In this document: one piece after another, positions 1-5,662 of the stretch
Position numbering within the stretch: the stretch's first letter is position 1
Layout: each line of letters starts with the position of its first letter
Source: Flavobacteriaceae bacterium UBA2000
Lineage (GTDB): Bacteria > Bacteroidota > Bacteroidia > Flavobacteriales > Flavobacteriaceae
Length of the DNA: 7,547 bases
NCBI GenBank assembly: GCA_002335345.1
Contig: DDCS01000188.1
Coordinates: 3,138 to 10,684, forward strand
Direction: 5' to 3'
The notes under the pieces: model-generated
What the model saw: the letters and a program-made list of their open reading frames with translations, nothing else
Told to the model about the DNA's origin: nothing
Database searches by the model: none
Position numbers and translations under genes: made by a program

Positions 1-1503
1 ACTGTTGATAAAGGCATGGGTGTTGAAACCGATAACGGGACACTCGCAGTCAATACCGGTGAGTTTACGGGGCGTTCGCCAAAAGATCGATTTATCGTAA
101 AAGACCAGATGACTCAAGACAAAGTTTGGTGGGGTCCGGTCAATATTCCATTTGATTCTTCTGATTTTGATGCGCTTTACGATCGGGTAACCGATTATCT
201 TGGAAACAAAGAGTGTTACGTTCGCGATGCTTATGCCTGTGCGGATCCAAATTACACGCTTAATATTCGGGTGATTAATGAATATCCTTGGAGCAATATG
301 TTTGCGGCCAATATGTTTTTACGCCCAGATCAATCCATGTTGGAGACATTTGAGCCAGATTGGTTGATTGTTAATGCTCCCGGATTCATGGCCGATCCAC
401 AGCGCGATAAAACCAGACAGCATAACTTCGCCATTTTAAACTTCACAAGAAAAATTGCCTTGATCGGAGGGACGGGATATACCGGTGAGATAAAAAAAGG
501 TATTTTTTCTGCCTTGAACTTTTTACTGCCGGTGGAACATCATACGTTACCCATGCATTGTTCGGCAAATGTGGGACCGGATGGCGATACGGCGATTTTC
601 TTTGGCCTTTCGGGAACAGGAAAGACGACTTTATCGGCGGATCCTGACCGTCGTCTAATCGGAGATGATGAACACGGATGGACAAAAGAAGATACGGTCT
701 TTAATTTTGAAGGCGGCTGTTACGCAAAGGTGATTAATCTAACCCTAGAGAGTGAGCCCGATATTTATCGTGCCATCAAGCCTGGGGCTATTCTTGAAAA
801 TGTTATCATGGATGCCCGAGGAGCGGTGGATTATACGGATACGTCAATTACTCAAAATACGCGAGTTAGCTATCCCATAGAACACATCCCCAATATTCAG
901 GTTCCTTCTATAGGCCATCATCCAAAGAATATATTTTTCTTAACTGCCGATGCCTTCGGGGTATTGCCGCCAATCTCAAAACTTTCGCCAGGTCAAGCGG
1001 CGTATCATTTTATAAGTGGTTATACGGCAAAGGTCGCCGGTACTGAGGCCGGAATTGTTGAACCATTACCGAGTTTTTCAGCCTGTTTTGGCGCCCCATT
1101 TATGCCCTTACATCCTACGGTTTACGCTGAGATGCTCAGTGAAAAAATGCAAGCAGCAGGAGTCAATGTTTGGCTTGTCAATACAGGTTGGACTGGAGGA
1201 TCGTATGGTGTTGGTCAGCGTATGAAACTAAAGTACACGCGTGCCATGATTACAGCGGCCATGAATGGATCTTTAGAGGAGGCTAACAAAGATAATTACC
1301 ATATTCATTCTGTATTTGGCGTTTCCCAGCCTCGTGTTTGCCCAGGGGTACCCACAGAAGTGTTAAGTCCACGAAAGACTTGGAATAATGATGCACATTA
1401 TTACAAAACAGCGGGTAAACTGGCAGAATCGTTTAAAGAGAACTTTAAAAAGTTCGAGTCCTACGCCAGTCAAGAGATAATGGCGGGTGGGCCTTTAATC
1501 TAA
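1..1503 (+). CDS. pckA: Phosphoenolpyruvate carboxykinase (ATP), 5'-truncated by window edge
   Basis: This enzyme interconverts oxaloacetate plus ATP with phosphoenolpyruvate plus CO2 and ADP, the entry step of gluconeogenesis in the cytosol. The frame is open from base 1, and the ATG at 16 is internal: the canonical TGRSPKDRF substrate-binding motif (nt 67-93) comes only about 20 residues after it, whereas in E. coli PckA it lies near residue 65. About 40 N-terminal residues are therefore outside the window. Visible hallmarks are IGGTGYTGEIKKG (nt 463-501, with the metal-binding Lys), HCSANVG (metal-binding His), the P-loop GLSGTGKTT (nt 604-630), the kinase-2 motif LIGDDEHGW (nt 655-681), NFEGGCYAK, ENTRVSYP-like NTRVSYP, FLTADAFGVLPP and FSACFGAPF. 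All key residues are intact and the C-terminus ends naturally. The P-loop, and the absence of GTP-type signatures, mark it as the ATP-dependent class. It converges on the HemD-like gene, with 10 bp between stop codons. Identification is essentially certain. Confidence 0.97.
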   Translation, partial: TVDKGMGVETDNGTLAVNTGEFTGRSPKDRFIVKDQMTQDKVWWGPVNIPFDSSDFDALYDRVTDYLGNKECYVRDAYACADPNYTLNIRVINEYPWSNMFAANMFLRPDQSMLETFEPDWLIVNAPGFMADPQRDKTRQHNFAILNFTRKIALIGGTGYTGEIKKGIFSALNFLLPVEHHTLPMHCSANVGPDGDTAIFFGLSGTGKTTLSADPDRRLIGDDEHGWTKEDTVFNFEGGCYAKVINLTLESEPDIYRAIKPGAILENVIMDARGAVDYTDTSITQNTRVSYPIEHIPNIQVPSIGHHPKNIFFLTADAFGVLPPISKLSPGQAAYHFISGYTAKVAGTEAGIVEPLPSFSACFGAPFMPLHPTVYAEMLSEKMQAAGVNVWLVNTGWTGGSYGVGQRMKLKYTRAMITAAMNGSLEEANKDNYHIHSVFGVSQPRVCPGVPTEVLSPRKTWNNDAHYYKTAGKLAESFKENFKKFESYASQEIMAGGPLI

Positions 1504-1513
1504 TCTGAGGGAA

Positions 1514-2266
1514 TTATTTTTTGTTGTTGTTAACGCTTTTGATGTAGCGTTCCAAGGCCATGGTCATTGACGGAGTCTCGGGCGTAGGTGCTTGAATGTC
1601 TACTCTTAACCCTTTATTGGTGGCGGCATTAATTGTCGTATTCCCGAATACCGCTATTCTTGTGTCATTTTGCTGGAAATCTGGGAAATTTTCAAACAAT
1701 GATTCAATTCCACTTGGACTGAAAAACACCAGTATATCGTAATAAACATCGCGCAGATCTGATAGATCACTGATGACTGTCTTATAAAATGTGGCTTGTT
1801 TCCAGTGGACCCCTAAATCATTCAAGACCGAAGGGACTTCAGGCTTTAGTTTGTCAGAGGAAGGAAGTAAAAACTTCTCATTCTTGTACTTTTTAATCAG
1901 CGGTGAGAGCTCAGTAAAGGTGCGTTTGCCGACGTAAATTTTCCGTTTGCGGTAGACGACATATTTTTGAAGATAATAGGCGACAGCTTCACTCTGACAA
2001 AAATATTTCATCGTATCCGGAACCTTGAATCTCAATTCCTCAGCGACACGAAAAAAGTGATCGACCGAGTTGCGACTGGTTAAAATAATGGCCGAGTACA
2101 AGCTCAGATCTACTTTCTGAGTCCGTACATCTTTACTCGATACGCCTTCTACGTGAATAAAAGGGCGAAAGTCTATTTTGACTCTTTGCTTGTCGACTAG
2201 GTCGAAATACGGAGAATTTTCAACTTTTGGTTCGGGTTGGGACACTAAAATAGTTTTCACCTTCAT
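1514..2266 (-). CDS. hemD: Uroporphyrinogen-III synthase family protein (HemD-like)
   Basis: The 250-residue product has the length and two-lobe pattern of HemD, which cyclises hydroxymethylbilane to uroporphyrinogen III in tetrapyrrole synthesis. In lobe one, residues 61-72 (ILTSRNSVDHFF) match the conserved TSxxxVxxF element. In lobe two, residues 181-190 (FFSPSGIESL) match the SPSGxxxL element, followed by IAVFGNTT (204-211) and a C-terminal APTPETPSM stretch (226-234) typical of flavobacterial members. There is no signal peptide or membrane segment, so it should be cytosolic. The ATG at 2266 is preceded on its strand by AGAGG a few bases upstream, a weak ribosome site. It lies 19 bp downstream of the DUF4271 gene and is probably cotranscribed with it. 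No other heme gene is visible in the window, and HemD sequences diverge strongly, so the family is firmer than the in vivo reaction. Confidence 0.88.
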   Translation of the reverse strand: MKVKTILVSQPEPKVENSPYFDLVDKQRVKIDFRPFIHVEGVSSKDVRTQKVDLSLYSAIILTSRNSVDHFFRVAEELRFKVPDTMKYFCQSEAVAYYLQKYVVYRKRKIYVGKRTFTELSPLIKKYKNEKFLLPSSDKLKPEVPSVLNDLGVHWKQATFYKTVISDLSDLRDVYYDILVFFSPSGIESLFENFPDFQQNDTRIAVFGNTTINAATNKGLRVDIQAPTPETPSMTMALERYIKSVNNNKK

Positions 2267-2285
2267 AAGCCTCTAAGATTTATCC

Positions 2286-2951
2286 TCATGTCATCGCTGC
2301 CTGATAGAGCAAGACATATGGTGCTATTTCAAGTGCGCAAATGTACAAAATAAAATAGAAGAAGTTCTTAATTATGGTCGTCGAATTACGTCGAACACTA
2401 TAAATTAAGGTCGCCACTAGGGTGAAAATAAGCACGATCGAAAGAATATCCCATAGGATTGCCCAGGGCAATCGACTAAAAAATAAAGTGGCCAAAAAAA
2501 ATAATATTCCGATCGATATCAAATGATGAAAACTAAGGCGCTGATATCGATAAGCGGCCAGCACCTTTTGGCAATTAAACACATATCCAATACACCAATC
2601 CAGCGCATAGCGCATAATCAAATACAGGCTGATAAAAAAAACTCCAGTAGTGAACTCATTAAATTGGAGGCTGTGGTGTGGTGAATGACCCATACCCTTC
2701 AGTCCTGAAAACATAATCCCAAAAGTCACGAGCTGAATCACGAGCATTGAAATATTGAACGGATGTATTAAGGCTTTTTGACGGCCCTCTAAGGCAAAAT
2801 ACTTGTCGTTTACAGGCAATAACAATAATTCACTCATGCGCTTTGGGAACCAATACCGTAAAACACCCAGGAGGGCCAGGGCGCCAATCAGCATAAGGGT
2901 TAACCAATCACGGTTTAATTCTACGCGGAGTAAGTGTTCCATACAATTCAT
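2286..2951 (-). CDS. DUF4271 family integral membrane protein, function unknown
   Basis: This 221-residue, strongly hydrophobic protein has about six predicted membrane helices by eye: residues 16-35, 65-83, 101-124, 142-160, 163-186 and 196-217. There is no cleavable signal peptide. Between helices 1 and 2 is a polar loop with the family-like segment LLPVNDKYFALEGRQ (43-57). Basic residues RRNS (187-190) precede the last helix. Length, topology and position next to a HemD-like gene match DUF4271, a family found mainly in Bacteroidota with no established function to my knowledge. The ATG at 2951 was chosen as the first in frame, but Met4 (ATG at 2942) is equally possible, and neither has a Shine-Dalgarno sequence; two A-tracts lie upstream. 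It is transcribed divergently from the glycosyltransferase gene. A role in envelope processes is inference only. Confidence 0.85.
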   Translation of the reverse strand: MNCMEHLLRVELNRDWLTLMLIGALALLGVLRYWFPKRMSELLLLPVNDKYFALEGRQKALIHPFNISMLVIQLVTFGIMFSGLKGMGHSPHHSLQFNEFTTGVFFISLYLIMRYALDWCIGYVFNCQKVLAAYRYQRLSFHHLISIGILFFLATLFFSRLPWAILWDILSIVLIFTLVATLIYSVRRNSTTIIKNFFYFILYICALEIAPYVLLYQAAMT

Positions 2952-2978
2952 AAAATTACGCTAATTTTTTAGTTTTTT

Positions 2979-2996
2979 AAGCCCTCAAAAGGGCTT
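2979..2996. repeat. Short inverted repeat, 7-bp perfect stem with 4-nt loop
   Basis: AAGCCCT (2979-2985) and AGGGCTT (2990-2996) pair perfectly around a CAAA loop. On the plus strand no T-run follows it, and on the minus strand it is followed by A-tracts rather than T, so it does not look like an intrinsic terminator on either strand. Its right arm touches the TTTG at 2995-2998 that is the only candidate -33 element for the rightward promoter, so an operator role is conceivable. This is visible symmetry only; no regulator is known. Confidence 0.6.
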
Positions 2997-3032
2997 TGAC
3001 AAGGCGGGAGTAATGAAAAAAAAGTACCTTTG
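2995..3032 (+). promoter_or_regulatory. Bacteroidota-type promoter for the GT2-pyrC-DUF4296 operon
   Basis: TACCTTTG at 3025-3032 matches the Bacteroidota -7 consensus TAnnTTTG exactly. A TTTG at 2995-2998 is the candidate -33 element, but the 26-nt gap is longer than the roughly 17-23 nt usual for this promoter class, so the upstream element is uncertain. The ATG at 3047 lies 14 nt after the -7 box, which implies a leader of only about 7-11 nt. Confidence 0.55.
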
Positions 3033-3046
3033 AGCAAAGTTTTGAA

Positions 3047-3778
3047 ATGGCCGAAGGTCTCATTATCATTCCTACTTTTAACGAATCTGAAAACATTGAA
3101 AAGCTTCTGCGCAATGTGTTTTCGTTGCAACGTATATTTTCTGTACTTGTAGTCGATGATGGGTCTCCAGACGGAACCGCTGAAATCGTCGAGCGATTAA
3201 TTCCCGAATACCCAAAACACCTAAATTTGCTTAAACGCTCAGAGAAATCTGGTTTAGGTCGTGCGTACATTGCTGCTTTTGAATGGGCCCTCAAACGAGA
3301 TTACTCTTTTATTTTTGAAATGGATGCGGATTTTTCACACAATCCTAATGATTTAATTCGTCTTTACAATTGCTGTGCCCGCGAGGGTTATGATATGGCC
3401 ATTGGCTCGCGTTATATCACCGGGGTTAATGTGGTGAATTGGCCAATGAGTCGGGTTCTGTTGTCATGGTGGGCTTCCAAATACGTTCAATGGGTTACCG
3501 GCATGAACATCAAAGACACCACTGCGGGCTTTGTTTGTTATCGCAGAGAGGTGCTTGAGGGACTGGATTTATCTCGTATTCGATTTGTGGGTTATGCTTT
3601 TCAAATTGAAATGAAATACAAGGCATTTTTAAAGGGATTCAAGATCAAAGAAATCCCCGTTATTTTTACGGACAGAACGCGCGGGACTTCGAAAATGTCT
3701 AAAGGAATTATTTCAGAGGCTATTTTTGGTGTTCTGAATATGCGTTTTAAAAAATTATTAAACCGATTAGCGATATGA
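3047..3778 (+). CDS. GT2 glycosyltransferase, polyprenol-phosphate mannose synthase-like
   Basis: The 243-residue product is a single GT-A domain of glycosyltransferase family 2, closest in pattern to DPM1 and bacterial polyprenol monophosphomannose synthases. These transfer mannose from GDP-mannose to a polyprenyl phosphate at the cytoplasmic membrane face. Motifs in order are PTFNESENI (9-17), VVDDGSPDGT (35-44, nucleotide binding), EMDADFSHNP (91-100, with the metal-binding DAD at 93-95), IGSRY (119-123), DTTAGFVCYRR (157-167), GYAFQIEM (182-189) and RTRGTSKMS (210-218). No transmembrane helix is present, so it should be a soluble or peripheral catalytic subunit, unlike GtrB-type enzymes with two helices. 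The start puts the PTFNES strand about 9 residues in, as in relatives. No Shine-Dalgarno is visible. It is first in an operon and overlaps pyrC by 4 bp. The sugar and lipid specificity are inferred from family resemblance; glucose transfer is an alternative. Confidence 0.9.
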   Translation: MAEGLIIIPTFNESENIEKLLRNVFSLQRIFSVLVVDDGSPDGTAEIVERLIPEYPKHLNLLKRSEKSGLGRAYIAAFEWALKRDYSFIFEMDADFSHNPNDLIRLYNCCAREGYDMAIGSRYITGVNVVNWPMSRVLLSWWASKYVQWVTGMNIKDTTAGFVCYRREVLEGLDLSRIRFVGYAFQIEMKYKAFLKGFKIKEIPVIFTDRTRGTSKMSKGIISEAIFGVLNMRFKKLLNRLAI

Positions 3779-5118
3779 ATCAATCAGTATTGATTAAGAA
3801 TGCACAGGTGGTGAATGAAGGGAGTATTGATACTTGTGACGTATTGGTTGTGGGTGATCGCATTCAAGAGATTGCCTCGACCATTAGCGCCAAATCACCA
3901 AACACAAGAGTTATCGACGCCGATGGGCTCTATCTTATGCCGGGGATGATTGATGATCAAGTTCACTTTAGAGAACCTGGATTGACCCACAAGGCCACCA
4001 TAGAATCTGAATCTAAGGCGGCTGTAGCTGGCGGGATCACAAGTTTTATAGAAATGCCAAATACGGTGCCTCAGGCCACGACCATGGATAAAGTTGAGGA
4101 GAAGTTTGCTATTGCTGCACAGAGCTCCTGGGCGAACTATTCATTTATGTTCGGTGGGACCAATGATAATCTAGAAGACCTCATTAAGGCCGACCCAGCT
4201 AAGGTGGCAGGAATAAAACTCTTCCTGGGATCTTCCACAGGCAATATGCTCGTTGATGATCCAGAGGTTTTGGCAGCGATCTTTAAGAATACAAAAATGG
4301 TTATTTCGGTGCATTGTGAAGATGAGGCGACCATTCGGGAAAACCTGGAGACACAAATCGCTAAATACGGAGAAGATATTCCTATGGCGATGCACCCGGT
4401 TATTCGATCAGAAGAGGCGTGCTACCTTTCGAGCTCACGAGCGATAGAACTCGCCAAAAAACATGGGGCTCGTCTACACGTGTTTCACTTATCTACAGCA
4501 AAAGAAACCGGATTGTTTAAAGCGCAATCCGACCTGACCAAAAAAAGAATCACTTCGGAGGTTTGTATCCACCACCTTTGGTTCAGTGATGAAGATTATC
4601 CGCGCCTAGGCTCAAAGATTAAATGGAATCCTGCAGTAAAGACCGCGGCAGATCGTTCGGGCTTGCGCAAGGCCTTATTAGACGACCGTATTGACGTTAT
4701 TGCCACCGACCACGCGCCGCACACCAGCGAGGAAAAATCAAATAAATACACCAGTGCTCCCTCGGGAGGGCCGCTCGTACAGCACGCTCTTGTTGCGCTT
4801 ATTGAACTCTATCATCAAGGGGTAATTTCTTTGGAAAAAATAGTTGAAAAATTTGCGCATAACCCCGCAAAACTTTTTGACATCAAAGACAGAGGGTATA
4901 TTCGTCCAGGTTACAAAGCAGATTTAGTATTGGTTGATCTGCATGCGCCTTGGACGGTAAATAAGTCCAATATATTATACAAATGTGGTTGGTCGCCTTT
5001 TGAAGGCAATGTTTTTCAAGCTCGGGTAATGCATACCTTGGTCAATGGTCAACTGGTCTATACTGATGGTTCATTTCCTCAAAGAACTTATGGGGAGCGC
5101 CTGTTGTTTAATCGATAA
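3775..5118 (+). CDS. pyrC: Dihydroorotase, Bacteroidota type
   Basis: Dihydroorotase cyclises carbamoyl-aspartate to dihydroorotate, the third step of de novo pyrimidine synthesis, using a metal centre in an amidohydrolase barrel. The 447-residue length fits the long, class I-like form. Visible elements are GMIDDQVHFREPGLTHKA (57-74), EMPNTVP (93-99), GIKLFLGSSTGNML (146-159, with Lys148 the probable carboxylated lysine), VHCEDE (179-184), HVFHLST (235-241), SEVCIHHLWF (261-270), ATDHAPH (310-316, with catalytic Asp312), SGGPLVQHAL (330-339) and the C-terminal RPGYKADLVLVD and GWSPFEG. The first His of the usual HxH metal motif is Gln62 here, as I recall for Bacteroidota enzymes generally, including the Porphyromonas one. 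The ATG overlaps the upstream stop as ATGA, suggesting translational coupling. The N-terminal beta-domain and C-terminal strand are both complete. Confidence 0.95.
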   Translation: MNQSVLIKNAQVVNEGSIDTCDVLVVGDRIQEIASTISAKSPNTRVIDADGLYLMPGMIDDQVHFREPGLTHKATIESESKAAVAGGITSFIEMPNTVPQATTMDKVEEKFAIAAQSSWANYSFMFGGTNDNLEDLIKADPAKVAGIKLFLGSSTGNMLVDDPEVLAAIFKNTKMVISVHCEDEATIRENLETQIAKYGEDIPMAMHPVIRSEEACYLSSSRAIELAKKHGARLHVFHLSTAKETGLFKAQSDLTKKRITSEVCIHHLWFSDEDYPRLGSKIKWNPAVKTAADRSGLRKALLDDRIDVIATDHAPHTSEEKSNKYTSAPSGGPLVQHALVALIELYHQGVISLEKIVEKFAHNPAKLFDIKDRGYIRPGYKADLVLVDLHAPWTVNKSNILYKCGWSPFEGNVFQARVMHTLVNGQLVYTDGSFPQRTYGERLLFNR

Positions 5119-5127
5119 AAAATAAAG

Positions 5128-5655
5128 ATGACAAGCACGAAAAAGCGAATCCGAAGTAAAAATTTGTTTTGGTCCGCCCTTATGGAATGGCCAAATAAAC
5201 ACCTCTTTGTTTCGTTAAAATTTGCGCTTTCGATTTTTCTTGCCCTAGGTCTTTTTGCTTGTCAGGATGTGGTTCGGCCCGCTATTCCCGAGCAAATTAT
5301 TCCTGAGGCTAAAATGGCCGATTTACTCGTGGAGGCCTATATAGGTAATGCTGCGCGAAGTAATAACAATCGCGTTTTGAGAATGGGGGGTGTTCAACTG
5401 GATTCAATTCTGTATGCAAAATATGAAATAGACAGCCTTCAATTTGCCCAGAATACCGCTTACTATGCGGCTCAGATTGATCCATATATGCGCATCCTTC
5501 AGCAGGTGGAGACAAAACTTTCAGTAGTTAAAAAATCTTTAGATTCTCTCGCCTTAATTGATGCCGAGCAGCAAAAAAAGGATAAAGAGTCTTTTCTGGA
5601 TTCGGCCAAGACTAATGTGCTCAATCAAAAAATTATTCCTGCCATAAGCCAGTAA
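5128..5655 (+). CDS. DUF4296 family lipoprotein, function unknown
   Basis: This small exported protein begins with a basic, then hydrophobic segment ending in a lipobox: FALSIFLALGLFAC, with the lipidated Cys at residue 45. After it come PEQIIPEAKMADLLVEAY (54-71) and KYEIDSLQFAQNTAYYAAQIDPYMRIL (98-124 region), the pattern of DUF4296, a Bacteroidota family often encoded just after dihydroorotase. The rest is helical and charged, with a likely coiled segment around 121-155. The start at 5128 lies 9 bp after the pyrC stop, but gives a 44-residue leader. Met19 (ATG at 5182) gives a more normal 26-residue signal peptide, so the true start is unresolved. The residues after Cys are Gln-Asp, only weakly like a surface-export signal. 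Four D-S-[ILA] tripeptides occur in the mature part. It is last in the GT2-pyrC operon. Its function is not known to me. Confidence 0.85.
   Translation: MTSTKKRIRSKNLFWSALMEWPNKHLFVSLKFALSIFLALGLFACQDVVRPAIPEQIIPEAKMADLLVEAYIGNAARSNNNRVLRMGGVQLDSILYAKYEIDSLQFAQNTAYYAAQIDPYMRILQQVETKLSVVKKSLDSLALIDAEQQKKDKESFLDSAKTNVLNQKIIPAISQ
5263..5265 (+). other. Predicted lipidated cysteine encoding an SPII lipobox site
   Basis: Cys45 of the DUF4296 protein (codon at 5260-5262 or the adjacent triplet, counted from the ATG at 5128) ends the lipobox LFAC. This predicts diacylglyceryl transfer and signal peptidase II cleavage before the Cys, giving a membrane-anchored lipoprotein on the periplasmic or outer-membrane side. 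It follows from the motif only. Confidence 0.6.
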
Positions 5656-5662
5656 AGCGGCA

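Larger units (their letters stand above)
2952..3046. other. Divergent intergenic region between DUF4271 and GT2 genes
   Basis: These 95 bp separate the start codons of two divergent genes, so they should hold the promoters of both. They contain A/T-tracts on the DUF4271 side (2961-2980), a short perfect hairpin (2979-2996) and a TAnnTTTG box serving the rightward operon (3025-3032). I could not find an equally good promoter box for the leftward DUF4271-hemD pair. Confidence 0.7.

Noticed and set aside
16..18. ATG at 16 as the pckA start
   Set aside because: The reading frame is open to base 1, and the substrate-binding motif would lie too close to the N-terminus compared with full-length PEP carboxykinases.
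443..685. Open frame antisense to pckA
   Set aside because: It lies entirely within a strongly conserved pckA region covering the P-loop. Its translation is low in recognisable structure and no promoter or relative is apparent.
1513..1530. T-rich stretch after the pckA stop, resembling a terminator tail
   Set aside because: No stable stem precedes it, and the T-run is explained by the Asn/Lys codons at the C-terminus of the HemD-like protein on the other strand.
2977..3294. Minus-strand open frame of about 105 codons covering the divergent region and the GT2 start
   Set aside because: Most of it is antisense to the conserved nucleotide-binding motifs of the GT2 gene. The translation is Ser/Arg-rich with no domain pattern, and its frame would end inside the hairpin.
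4137..4447. Three overlapping open frames in and against pyrC
   Set aside because: pyrC coding is unambiguous here, with motifs on both sides. These are shadow frames with mutually incompatible translations.
5309..5515. Antisense open frame within the DUF4296 gene
   Set aside because: The plus-strand frame has a lipobox and family-like segments. The antisense frame has no recognisable feature.
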